A stretch of 64,000 nt of DNA from CAWIJJ01 sp963836405 (GTDB lineage: Bacteria > Acidobacteriota > Terriglobia > Bryobacterales > Bryobacteraceae), in assembly GCA_963836405.1 (NCBI GenBank), contig CAWIJL010000001.1, forward strand, positions 124,001-188,000, in the 5' to 3' direction. Made by a program: the position numbers and the translations under genes. Positions 19,874-27,903 of this stretch are shown here, one piece after another. The notes beneath the pieces are model-generated. The model ran no database searches, was not told the DNA's origin, and worked only from the letters and a program-made list of their open reading frames with translations. The first letter of the stretch is position 1, and the number at the start of each line of letters is the position of its first letter.

Positions 19874-20057
19874 AACTCGTCGACTCACAGGGTAGTCGGT
19901 CTGCCTTTAAACTCATCTTGGCGCGGCAGCCCACCAATGCGATATCCCCCAAAGGCAGGATCTATCGGGACAAATTCCGGCAGAAAACGCACGACGCCCG
20001 GAATCTGGTGTGTTTTCGGGATGGCTTGGACTGCGACGCAGTTCGTAGATTGAGACT

Positions 20058-20444
20058 ATGGCGGAAGGCACCAGGCTAACTATCCTGGTCGTGGACGACG
20101 ATGAACGGATCGTGGCGATCGCTTCCGAGATGCTGGCGATATTGGGGTACCAAGTGATCAAGGCATTCCGCCCGGAACAGGCGATCACCCTATTCGAGGA
20201 GCATGACGGCGAGGTTGACCTGCTCCTGACCGACGTCCTGATGCCGGGGCTGAGCGGGCCGGAACTGGCGGAGGTACTGCGCGAGCGGAAACCGAGCCTG
20301 CAGGTGCTGATGATGACCGGCTATGCCGGCCGTTTTCGCGGCGCCGACGACCTGATCGAAAAGCCGTTCGGCCTGACCGAATTGCAGGGTCGCGTGGCGC
20401 AGATCCTCGATGCAAGCTCCGCCCTTCGCAGCCCTCGGCGCTGA
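20058..20444 (+). CDS. Single-domain response regulator (CheY-like)
   Basis: A 128-residue protein consisting of one receiver domain: acidic pocket VVDDDE near the N-terminus, phospho-acceptor Asp59 (LLLTDVLMPGLSG), conserved Thr/Ser position in MMTGYAG and Lys in IEKPF. There is no output domain, so it would act by binding a partner or as a phosphorelay intermediate. No kinase is adjacent; the nearest kinases are at 24.6-29.6 kb. It is convergent with trmO, which ends 68 bases away. Confidence 0.88.
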   Translation: MAEGTRLTILVVDDDERIVAIASEMLAILGYQVIKAFRPEQAITLFEEHDGEVDLLLTDVLMPGLSGPELAEVLRERKPSLQVLMMTGYAGRFRGADDLIEKPFGLTELQGRVAQILDASSALRSPRR

Positions 20445-20511
20445 AGCCGGCGGTTTTTCGGGCGAACGTCACAGCAGTTCAACGCGCAGGTTCGATCGGG
20501 CCGGGCATTTA

Positions 20512-20925
20512 TCAAAAATCGCCGCGGCGCTCGATGACGGGCTTTATGTCGATCACCGGAGTGCCGTCGATGGCCTCCAAACCGCGCACGCGAACCAAAT
20601 GGTCCTCGTCGATGCCCAGAATTGCGGTCCGGTGCAGACCGATCGGATTCGGCCGGTCCGGAGAGCGGGTGGCAAATACACCCATGAGCGGGTTACCGGC
20701 ATAGCCGCGCGGGTGCACTTTGAGCGTCTCGCGGACGGATTCGTGCAGCCAGGTAAAAATCCAGATTTCCTGTCCGGCGGCGAGGCCGTCGAGGCCCGTG
20801 ACGCAGGCCGGGTCGATTTCGAGCGTCGCATCGGGAGCATTCTCCCAGCCCTGCTTGGGAGCGCCGGAACGCTGCTTCAGGGGCGAGCGCACGTAGCCGA
20901 TCGGAGTGAGGACGAAGGAACTCAC
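20512..20925 (-). CDS. trmO: TrmO-type tRNA (adenine-N6) methyltransferase
   Basis: A 137-residue protein with the TsaA/TrmO family hallmarks: N-terminal LTPIGYVRSPL, IWIFTWLHES, and GVFATRSPDRPNPIGL, the segment that binds S-adenosylmethionine in this beta-barrel family. TrmO methylates N6-threonylcarbamoyladenosine at position 37 of tRNAs that read ACY codons, tuning decoding. It is a short version lacking the C-terminal extension of the E. coli protein (about 235 residues), as is common outside Proteobacteria. It is divergent from the galactonate dehydratase-like gene. Confidence 0.88.
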   Translation of the reverse strand: MSSFVLTPIGYVRSPLKQRSGAPKQGWENAPDATLEIDPACVTGLDGLAAGQEIWIFTWLHESVRETLKVHPRGYAGNPLMGVFATRSPDRPNPIGLHRTAILGIDEDHLVRVRGLEAIDGTPVIDIKPVIERRGDF

Positions 20926-21085
20926 GGGAGACGCTCTACGATCTGTTGGTTCGGGTTGGTGAGCGCTTCGAAAATGGGCTCCGCCGGCGGCCGCGGTGAA
21001 CCGGCGCGAAGCAGGATGAAGACGCCTAAAACCGGGCCGGCGTTATCCGGCAAGGGCGCGCACCCCTTGTGCCGCGGGCGCAGCC

Positions 21086-21098
21086 GTGACATAGTCAC
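21086..21098. promoter_or_regulatory. Palindrome upstream of the dehydratase gene, possible operator
   Basis: GTGAC-ATA-GTCAC is a perfect 5-3-5 palindrome 35 bases before the ATG at 21133 and within the trmO/dehydratase divergent gap. Such short symmetric sites often bind a dimeric regulator; no regulator gene is adjacent, so this is only suggestive. Confidence 0.3.
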
Positions 21099-21132
21099 CT
21101 TTCTGGACAACACAACAAACGGAGGCCATATC

Positions 21133-22344
21133 ATGGCAGATGTAAAACGCCGCTCCACGATTCAGGGACTGATCGGTTCGGGCGCCCTGCTGGGACTCGA
21201 TTCCGCTTTTTCCGCCGAGCCCGCGCCGGACGCGCCTGTCGGGCCGAACGATGCGATCAAGGTGACGAAGCTCGAAACCTTCGTGCTGAAGAACTCCTGG
21301 GTGTTCGTCAAGATCTCCACCGACGCCGGAATCGTGGGCTGGGGCGAGATGCTCAAGGACGACGCCAAGGCGTGCGCCGCGGGAGCCGAGGAGGTGGGGC
21401 GCTACCTGGTCGGCCAGGATCCATGCCGCGTCGCGTTTCACTGGCAGGCCATTCACCGCGGCGCCTTCTATCGGGGCGGCCCGGTGAAGACCGCCATCCT
21501 GAGCGGCATCGACCAGGCGCTGTGGGATATCAAAGGCAAGGTTTACGGCGTTCCGGTGTACAAACTTCTGGGCGGCCCGACGCGCGACCGCATCCGCGTT
21601 TACGGCCGCATTTCGGACGTGACTGGCGTGAATGCGATCAAGGTCGGCCCCAACGGGCTGGGACGGTCGGCGATGAAGTATGTGGAGGGACCGAGATTCG
21701 TGGATGCGGTGGTGGATAACTTCAAGGGCCTGCGCCAGAAATACGGCACCGGGGTGGACATCGCGATCGATTTCCACGGCGCGGTGCAGCCGCAGACCGC
21801 CTCGCTCCTCATCAAGGCGCTCGAACCGTACCAGCCGTTTTTCTATGAGGAGATCGTGCAGTGCCTCAACGTGGATGTGATGGCGGAACTGGGCCGCAAA
21901 ACTCACATCCCACTGGCCACCGGAGAGCGCATTTTCACGAAGTGGGGCTTCCGGGAGATTCTCGAAAAGCGGGCCGCCGCCATCCTCCAGCCCGACGTCT
22001 GCTATGCCGGGGGCATTACCGAACTGCGGCTAATCGCGGGAATGGCGGAGGCATACTACTCCCCGATTGCGCCGCACAACCCGCAAGGTCCCTGCTCGCT
22101 GGCGGCAAGCCTGCAGATCGCGGCGTCGATTCCCAATTTCCTGATCCAGGAGAACGGCGATCTCAACTACGACGACCTGCTGGCCAAACCGTTGCCGCCG
22201 GTCAAGAACGGCTACCGCCCGCTGCTCACCGATCCCGGCCTGGGAATCACGATCGACGAGGACAAGCTGAAGGCTCAGGTGGGCGAGCCGCGGGAGTACC
22301 GGATGCGCTTCGACCCCGACGATGGTTCCGTGGTGGACTGGTAG
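21133..22344 (+). CDS. Galactonate dehydratase-like enolase-superfamily enzyme with a Tat-type signal
   Basis: A 403-residue protein; ATG 21133 has GGAGG seven bases upstream. After a 30-residue leader with a Tat-like pattern (KRRSTIQGLIGSGALLG) it aligns in motif and spacing with D-galactonate dehydratase DgoD: metal ligands Asp213, Glu239 and Glu265, and catalytic His215 and His315, each exactly 30 higher than the E. coli positions (183, 209, 235, 185, 285). The IAPHNPQGP segment is also typical. DgoD converts D-galactonate to 2-keto-3-deoxygalactonate. The leader suggests export, which is unusual for a sugar-acid dehydratase; other acid sugars such as gluconate or altronate stereoisomers are possible substrates. 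The GH53 galactanase next door supports a galactose theme. Confidence 0.82.
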   Translation: MADVKRRSTIQGLIGSGALLGLDSAFSAEPAPDAPVGPNDAIKVTKLETFVLKNSWVFVKISTDAGIVGWGEMLKDDAKACAAGAEEVGRYLVGQDPCRVAFHWQAIHRGAFYRGGPVKTAILSGIDQALWDIKGKVYGVPVYKLLGGPTRDRIRVYGRISDVTGVNAIKVGPNGLGRSAMKYVEGPRFVDAVVDNFKGLRQKYGTGVDIAIDFHGAVQPQTASLLIKALEPYQPFFYEEIVQCLNVDVMAELGRKTHIPLATGERIFTKWGFREILEKRAAAILQPDVCYAGGITELRLIAGMAEAYYSPIAPHNPQGPCSLAASLQIAASIPNFLIQENGDLNYDDLLAKPLPPVKNGYRPLLTDPGLGITIDEDKLKAQVGEPREYRMRFDPDDGSVVDW

Positions 22345-22472
22345 AAACTCAGCGCTTCACGGTCACGCACGCGTACGAAGCTGTCGTCGCCGCCGGCGCT
22401 TCCAACAAAAAGAAACGTCCGGGGCGAGGCGGCCGCGGCGCGGTGTTATCGGTAGCAGTGCGCGAGTGAGCT

Positions 22473-23504
22473 TTATTTTCTGGTCCAGCGGTCGAAGACG
22501 TCGATTACGGGCAGGGCGTTGTTGTCCTGGTCGAAAAACACGCGGCTGCCCCGGCCTCCGCCCACAGCGGGCTCCCACCAGAAGAGCCCCTTGCCGCGTC
22601 CACCGGGGGTAGCCATGACCACGCGGTTCAACTCGTCCCAGAATTCGCGCTGCCCTTCCGGCGTTTCCGGGAACGGAGCCGGTTTGTTGCGGTATTCGGC
22701 CGGCCTGTAGTTATAGGCCGCCTCGACCACCATGATCTCCTTGTCGTAGGCATGCACCATGAAAGCGAGGTTCTCCCGTAAGTCGAGCAGGGTGCCGTGC
22801 CACCAGGGGTAATAAGACTGGCCGATCACATCGTAATTCAGATTGTAAGTGTTGAGCTTGTCGAAGAAGGCTTTGGTAGCGCGGCGGTCTCCGCCTTTGT
22901 CGATGTGGACCATGATGCGCGGCCGGGGCTCGTTTCCCTTACCTGCCTCCACGCCCGCCACGCCGGCTTTCATGAAGTCGGCAAAATGGTCCCACTGCTC
23001 CGGAAGCTTTGCGTCCGGCCACAGGATCCCGTTGGTGATCTCGTTGCCGATCTGCACCATGTCGGGCAGCACTCCGGCCTCGCGGAATTTCGCGATCGTA
23101 TCGCGTGTGTAGGCAAAGAGCGCAGCCACCATCTGGTCGTGCGACATCCCTTCCCAGGCTTTCGGGATGAACTGCTTGCCAGGGTCGGCCCAGGTATCCG
23201 AGTAATGGTAATCGAGCAGGAACTTGAAGCCGAGCTCTTTGGCTGCCTGCGCCAGAGTGATGGTGTACTCGAGGCTGTTGGGAAGCTGGGTGGGAGTATG
23301 GAACAGCCGCAGCCGGATCCAGCCGTAGCCGTGATCCTTGAATATCTGGAGCCCGGGCTTGGGCTGTCCGGCATCCTTGAACACGGTGCCGCGGTCTTCA
23401 GCCTGTTTGAGAAAAGAGAGGTCCGCGCCGATTGCGTAGTCGGCGGCGGCCAGCCTGGTGCTGGAGAGCAGCAGCACGGCCGGCAAAAACAGAAAGGATT
23501 TCAC
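22473..23504 (-). CDS. GH53 arabinogalactan endo-beta-1,4-galactanase
   Basis: A secreted 343-residue enzyme: signal peptide (VKSFLFLPAVLLLSSTRLAAA) then a GH53 TIM barrel starting IGADLSFLKQAEDRG. The acid/base is Glu155 (QIGNEITNG) and the nucleophile Glu261 (VVEAAYNY). GH53 enzymes cut the beta-1,4-galactan side chains of pectin. I set the start at GTG 23504, which has AGGAG seven bases upstream; an ATG at 23543 would add 13 residues ahead of the signal peptide. It is convergent with the dehydratase gene, 128 bases apart, and together they suggest use of galactan. Confidence 0.9.
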   Translation of the reverse strand: MKSFLFLPAVLLLSSTRLAAADYAIGADLSFLKQAEDRGTVFKDAGQPKPGLQIFKDHGYGWIRLRLFHTPTQLPNSLEYTITLAQAAKELGFKFLLDYHYSDTWADPGKQFIPKAWEGMSHDQMVAALFAYTRDTIAKFREAGVLPDMVQIGNEITNGILWPDAKLPEQWDHFADFMKAGVAGVEAGKGNEPRPRIMVHIDKGGDRRATKAFFDKLNTYNLNYDVIGQSYYPWWHGTLLDLRENLAFMVHAYDKEIMVVEAAYNYRPAEYRNKPAPFPETPEGQREFWDELNRVVMATPGGRGKGLFWWEPAVGGGRGSRVFFDQDNNALPVIDVFDRWTRK

Positions 23505-23624
23505 CAACAGTCTCCTGAAGCGGCCCGGGCCGCGGCAATTCACGCTTCGAGAATACCGCGGCCCGAGTCGCGAAGGTTAGACTGCTGGTGTTTTCACGGG
23601 CTTTCGATTTGGCGGGACTTTCGG

Positions 23625-23861
23625 CTATCGCCAGCGCGAGGCGTACTTTGCGGTTTGGGCAGCGTCGGCAGTGCGGCGGTCCGCCGTCATGCTGCTTTTC
23701 AACATGGTCCGCGCGTTATATTGCGCTTCCGCGAAGGTGGACGCAGAGCCGTAATCGCCGTGGTCCGTCGACCAACGAAACTCGTTGCGTCCGTCCTTCT
23801 CACTGACGGTGTATTGCGCCTGGTTTCCGGAAACATCGATGAAGGTGAAGGATTGATCCAT
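23625..23861 (-). CDS. Small unknown protein (78 aa)
   Basis: Reading from ATG 23861 (an upstream ATG at 23885 adds eight residues) gives a 78-residue protein beginning MDQSFTFIDVSGN. The first half looks like alternating beta strands with aromatic residues (FRWSTDHGDYGS), the second half is helical. No signal peptide or known domain. It stands alone between the galactanase and another unknown gene. Composition is ordinary for a protein, which supports it being real. Confidence 0.5.
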   Translation of the reverse strand: MDQSFTFIDVSGNQAQYTVSEKDGRNEFRWSTDHGDYGSASTFAEAQYNARTMLKSSMTADRRTADAAQTAKYASRWR

Positions 23862-23940
23862 AGTAAACCGCCTAGAAAAAGACACACCGATGATATCAGA
23901 CCCCTGGCAACAACCTGCTAAGTGCCGCTCAATCGTGCGC

Positions 23941-24411
23941 TTACTTCGAACCTGCCACCAAGACCCGGGCCGGCTTCCGGTTCGCCGGGGCGGGCCGCTT
24001 TTTGGCGATTACATGGGCCTTTGCCGGCCGCTTGACGGCGACGACCGTCACTTCGGGCGCGGTGGGAGGCGAAGGCAGATTCGGAGGCTGCACGGGAATG
24101 TTGCCGTTCATGGCACTAATCGCCGCGCATCCTTCACGGACGGCTTTCTCCTGATCGCGGCTGCGGATGGCGCTCATCATGACCTTAACGTGCGGAATCG
24201 CACGTATGGCCCGCTCCGTCGGCAAGGCAGTCGTGGGGAACTTGGATTTGCCGTCGCCCCTGGCGACGCGGCTCGCCGGACGGGACATCTGGTGCAGCTC
24301 GTAGAGAGATTGGTTGCCCGATTGAAGCGTGTCATCCCATTTCGCTTCGTCTCCAGTCTGTAGAGCGTTGACGATAGTTCGCAATAAAACCGTAGTGCTT
24401 TCAAATAGCAT
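23941..24411 (-). CDS. Unknown protein with Pro/Ala/Lys-rich tail (156 aa)
   Basis: The first ~100 residues look helical (LLRTIVNALQTGDEAKWDDTL; HVKVMMSAIRSRDQEKAV) and the last ~50 are a low-complexity Pro/Ala/Val/Lys tail with repeated KRPA-type motifs, likely disordered and positively charged. No signal peptide. No family recognised. Its neighbours give no clue; the basic tail might bind nucleic acid (inference). Confidence 0.5.
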   Translation of the reverse strand: MLFESTTVLLRTIVNALQTGDEAKWDDTLQSGNQSLYELHQMSRPASRVARGDGKSKFPTTALPTERAIRAIPHVKVMMSAIRSRDQEKAVREGCAAISAMNGNIPVQPPNLPSPPTAPEVTVVAVKRPAKAHVIAKKRPAPANRKPARVLVAGSK

Positions 24412-24603
24412 GAATCGAATTCTCGTTCCTTTCTTCGGACTGCCTTGATCCAGCGTTCGGAAGACTGAGCTGCAGGAGCTGCAGCTGGATCGGTAGATTG
24501 GGATGCTTTTATTGTAGCAGACTCGGGCTAATGTTTACCGTTATCGCGATTTCCGAATCAAGAACGGCACATCGGTCCGGTGATTGCCTGAAGGCCGTGG
24601 GGT

Positions 24604-27426
24604 CTAATTTTGGGGACTATCGGCGGGTAGACAGGCGGAAACCACGTCACGCACTTTGGCGAGCAACTCCTCGCGATCATAGGCTCCCTTGAGCAGGACT
24701 TTTTCGACGGATCCGTTGAGGCGGCGGCGATCTTCGGCCGTGAGCTCCTTGGCGGTGATCACGACGATGGGGATGTTGCGCCAATCTTCATTGCGGCGGA
24801 GTTCGACGATGAAAGCGAAGCCGTCCATCTCGGGCATCATCAAATCGAGCAGGATGACATCGGGTGTAGCCTCGCGAACCCGCTCCAGGCCCTCGCGGCC
24901 ATTTCCGGCTTCGATCACGCGCCATCCCTCGCGCTGCAACATGCTGCACATCATTCCACGGCTGGTCTCATCGTCCTCGATGAGAAGCACCGGACAGGGA
25001 GGCGAGGAGCAGCGGAAGCGGTTGAGAATGGCGCCGAGGTGCTCACGGTCGATGGGTTTGGTCATGTACTCGGCGGCGCCGAGCGTATAGCCGAGATTCC
25101 GGTCGTCCACAATGGTGACCATGATTACCGGGATATCGCGCAGGGCGCTATCCGACTTGAGTTCCTGGAGCACGGCCCACCCATCCATTTTGGGCATCAT
25201 CACGTCCAGCGTGATGACATTGGGGCGGATGGCGCGAGCAAGGCGGAGGCCTTCCTCGCCGCTATCCGCGGTGACGGCGCGAAAGCCTTCGCGGGCGAGG
25301 AACCGCTTCATCAGGTCACGGGCCGCCGGGTCGTCGTCGATCACGAGCACGGTTCCGGCGCGAGCCCGTACGGGGCGAGGTTCAACCTCCGTCTCGGCCG
25401 GCGCGTCGCCCGTCGGACTCGCCATTTCGGCGTGCAGCGGCAGACGGATCGTGAACTCGGACCCTTTGCCGGCTTCGCTCTCCACAGTCACATCCCCGCC
25501 CATCATGCGGCAGAACCGGCGGGTGATGGCGAGTCCGAGACCGGTACCGCCGAACTTGCGGGTGGTGGAGCGATCGGCCTGCGCAAAGGCTTCAAACAGC
25601 CTGGAGACCTGTTCGGGCGTCATGCCGATGCCGGTGTCGCCGATGCGGAACTCGAGGAAGGAGTCGTCGCGGCGGACATCCAGTTCGATGCGCCCGTTTT
25701 CCGTGAATTTAGAGGCGTTCGATAGAAGGTTGAAGAGGCTTTGGCGGACCTTGGTGAGGTCGGCGTGCATGGGAGGCAGCCCGTCTTCGACCCGCACTTC
25801 CAGACGGTTTCCTCTCTTCTCCACAAGGGGCTGAATCGTGGCCGTGACATCGTGAACCATGCGCGCGACTTCAAACGACTCGAGGTAGAGGTCCATCTTG
25901 CCGGCCTCGATTTTGGAGAGGTCGAGGATGTCGTTGATGAGTGAGAGCAGGTGCTTGCCGGCGTGGTGGATTTTGGAAAGGTCGGGGCGCAGTTCGGGGA
26001 GTTCCATGTCCTCGACCTGCTCCTGAAGCATCTCGCTGTACCCGATGATGGCGTTGAGCGGAGTGCGCAGCTCATGGCTCATGTTGGCCAGGAACTGGCT
26101 CTTAGCGCGGCTGGCCACTTCGGCGCCTTCCTTGGCGGCGCGCAGGTCCTCTTCGGCATGCTTGCGTTCGGTGACGTCGGTCTGGACGCCGACGAAATGA
26201 GTCAGGTTGCCGGCGTCGTCGCGGACGGGAGCGATGGTGAGGTCGTTCCAGAACGGAGTTCCATCCTTACGATAGTTAAGAAGGTTGACGTTAATCTCCT
26301 GCCGGTTGGCGATGGCTTCGCGGATCTTGTCGAGGGCTTGCGGGTCGGTTTCAGCACCCTGGAGGAAGCGGCAATTCCGGCCCGTAGCTTCTTCGAATGT
26401 GTAGCCTGTGAGCCTCTCGAAAGCCGGGTTGACGTAGACGATGGGGTTGTCGGGCTGGGCGGCGTCGGTGATGATGATGCCGTTGCTGCTGGACGAGATG
26501 GCGCGGTCGCGGACTCGCAGTTCTTCCTCGGCCTGGGCGCGCTCGATGAACTCGCCGATCTGGTTGCCCAGGGTGGAGACGGCGCGCAGCAGGTCCTCAT
26601 CGGGCTGGCGGCATTCACGGGTAAAGAACTCGAGAACGCCGGTGACACGGCGGTTGCTGCGAACGGGAAAGGCCAGCAGACAGCGGAGGTCGCCCAAAGC
26701 CCGCAGGCGCATAGGCGAGACGTCGGAATCTGCGCCGAGATTAGCGGCCCAAAGAGGCTTGCCTTCGAGCCAGACCCGGCCGGGCAGGCCGGAACCGCGG
26801 GGCAGGATCATCTCGCGGGTGACCTGTTCGAAATCGGACGCATCGAATTCACCAGTACCCAGAACGCTGCGGGCGCGCAGCACGGCCCGGCGGCGGTCCA
26901 CACGCCACATGACGGCCAGTTCCCATCCGAGATCTTCACAGATGGCGGCAAGGATGCGGGGCGAGGCTTCGTCCAGCGAGGAGGCTTCCGCCATGACGCG
27001 GCTGACGTCGTGCTGCACGCGAATGCGGCGCTCCTGCTGCTTGCGCGTCGTGATGTCGGTGAATGTGACCACAGCTCCCCGAATGGAGCCGGCCTGCATA
27101 ATGGGCGAAGCGGAGTATTCGGCGGGAAACGCTGTGCCGTTCTTGCGCCAGAGAACCTCATCCTCCACGCGCGACGCTTCTCCGCCGGTAAGGACCCGAC
27201 GGATTGGACACTCGTCTTCCAGATAGGGCGATTTATCCGCATGCGAGTGGTGGATCATGCGGTGCATGTTGCGGCCCAGCACCTCGTAGCGCGTGACGCC
27301 GAGCATGTGAGCGCCGGCGCGGTTCAGGAAAGTGCATCGGCCCTGGAGGTCGATGCCGTATAGACCTTCATTGGTAGATTCAAGCAGAGCTTCGAAAGGG
27401 ACGAGGTCGGCGGTAGTATCGGCCAT
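24604..27426 (-). CDS. LOV-domain hybrid sensor histidine kinase with two receiver domains
   Basis: A 940-residue soluble kinase. Order of domains: PAS (~10-130), GAF (~140-295), LOV (~305-425), HisKA (phospho-acceptor His451 in NMSHELRTPL), HATPase (~500-680; DTGIGM, GTGLGLAI), receiver 1 (Asp741) and receiver 2 (Asp861). The LOV core has GRNCRFLQG with the flavin-reactive Cys352, plus the supporting residues in LNYRKDGTPFWN and GVQTDVT, so it should form a blue-light flavin adduct. The protein is predicted to sense blue light and possibly another cue through GAF/PAS, then pass phosphate through two receivers. There is no membrane segment. It starts three bases after the stop of a receiver gene, with which it forms an operon. 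Confidence 0.93.
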   Translation of the reverse strand: MADTTADLVPFEALLESTNEGLYGIDLQGRCTFLNRAGAHMLGVTRYEVLGRNMHRMIHHSHADKSPYLEDECPIRRVLTGGEASRVEDEVLWRKNGTAFPAEYSASPIMQAGSIRGAVVTFTDITTRKQQERRIRVQHDVSRVMAEASSLDEASPRILAAICEDLGWELAVMWRVDRRRAVLRARSVLGTGEFDASDFEQVTREMILPRGSGLPGRVWLEGKPLWAANLGADSDVSPMRLRALGDLRCLLAFPVRSNRRVTGVLEFFTRECRQPDEDLLRAVSTLGNQIGEFIERAQAEEELRVRDRAISSSSNGIIITDAAQPDNPIVYVNPAFERLTGYTFEEATGRNCRFLQGAETDPQALDKIREAIANRQEINVNLLNYRKDGTPFWNDLTIAPVRDDAGNLTHFVGVQTDVTERKHAEEDLRAAKEGAEVASRAKSQFLANMSHELRTPLNAIIGYSEMLQEQVEDMELPELRPDLSKIHHAGKHLLSLINDILDLSKIEAGKMDLYLESFEVARMVHDVTATIQPLVEKRGNRLEVRVEDGLPPMHADLTKVRQSLFNLLSNASKFTENGRIELDVRRDDSFLEFRIGDTGIGMTPEQVSRLFEAFAQADRSTTRKFGGTGLGLAITRRFCRMMGGDVTVESEAGKGSEFTIRLPLHAEMASPTGDAPAETEVEPRPVRARAGTVLVIDDDPAARDLMKRFLAREGFRAVTADSGEEGLRLARAIRPNVITLDVMMPKMDGWAVLQELKSDSALRDIPVIMVTIVDDRNLGYTLGAAEYMTKPIDREHLGAILNRFRCSSPPCPVLLIEDDETSRGMMCSMLQREGWRVIEAGNGREGLERVREATPDVILLDLMMPEMDGFAFIVELRRNEDWRNIPIVVITAKELTAEDRRRLNGSVEKVLLKGAYDREELLAKVRDVVSACLPADSPQN

Positions 27427-27429
27427 GAT

Positions 27430-27810
27430 TCAGGAACGAGAGGCGGAATGCGCCAGCAACGCCTCAATCTTACCGAGAAGCGCGGGAAATTCCACGGGCT
27501 TAGTGTCGTAATCATCACAGCCCGCAGCCATCGCACGTTCGCGGTCGCCCGCCATGGCGTGGGCCGTGAGGGCGATAACGGGAATCGAGCGGGTTTCTGG
27601 TGCAGACTTGATTTGACGGGTCGCTTCCCAACCGTCGAGAACTGGCAAGCTCATGTCCATGAGAATGAGATCGGGATGCTGGCTGCGAGCCAGGGCGACA
27701 CCTTCGCGGCCGTCGAGGGCGACGACTGTTTCGAAGCCTTTGCGATTGAGGCGGCGGGTCAGCATGTCGCGATTCAGTTCGTTGTCTTCCACTACGAGAA
27801 TTTTGGGCAT
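27430..27810 (-). CDS. Single-domain response regulator in the LOV-kinase operon
   Basis: A 126-residue receiver domain: ILVVEDNELNRDML acidic pocket, phospho-acceptor Asp52 (LILMDMSLPVLDG), ALTAHAM switch residue and a DTKPV lysine. It is of the DivK/CheY type with no output domain. It lies first in the operon, directly upstream of the LOV hybrid kinase, so it is the probable immediate phosphate partner. It faces the second kinase gene across 93 bases. Confidence 0.9.
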   Translation of the reverse strand: MPKILVVEDNELNRDMLTRRLNRKGFETVVALDGREGVALARSQHPDLILMDMSLPVLDGWEATRQIKSAPETRSIPVIALTAHAMAGDRERAMAAGCDDYDTKPVEFPALLGKIEALLAHSASRS

Positions 27811-27903
27811 CAGTGGCAGCAGGCTTGCTGCAATTCATGTACCAAGCGCCGAACCTCTCGAACACAGGTGCTTTGCGGGCCCGTTACGGGAAGAAAGTAC
27901 GCG

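Noticed and set aside
20410..21132. Upstream extension of the dehydratase frame
   Set aside because: Overlaps trmO in antisense; the GGAGG site and leader peptide set the start at 21133.
20922..21158. 78-codon minus-strand frame between trmO and the dehydratase gene
   Set aside because: Overlaps the start of the dehydratase gene and its ribosome site; no protein-like features.
27448..27903. Upstream extension of the second kinase frame
   Set aside because: Overlaps the divergent receiver gene in antisense; GTG 27904 is the sensible start.
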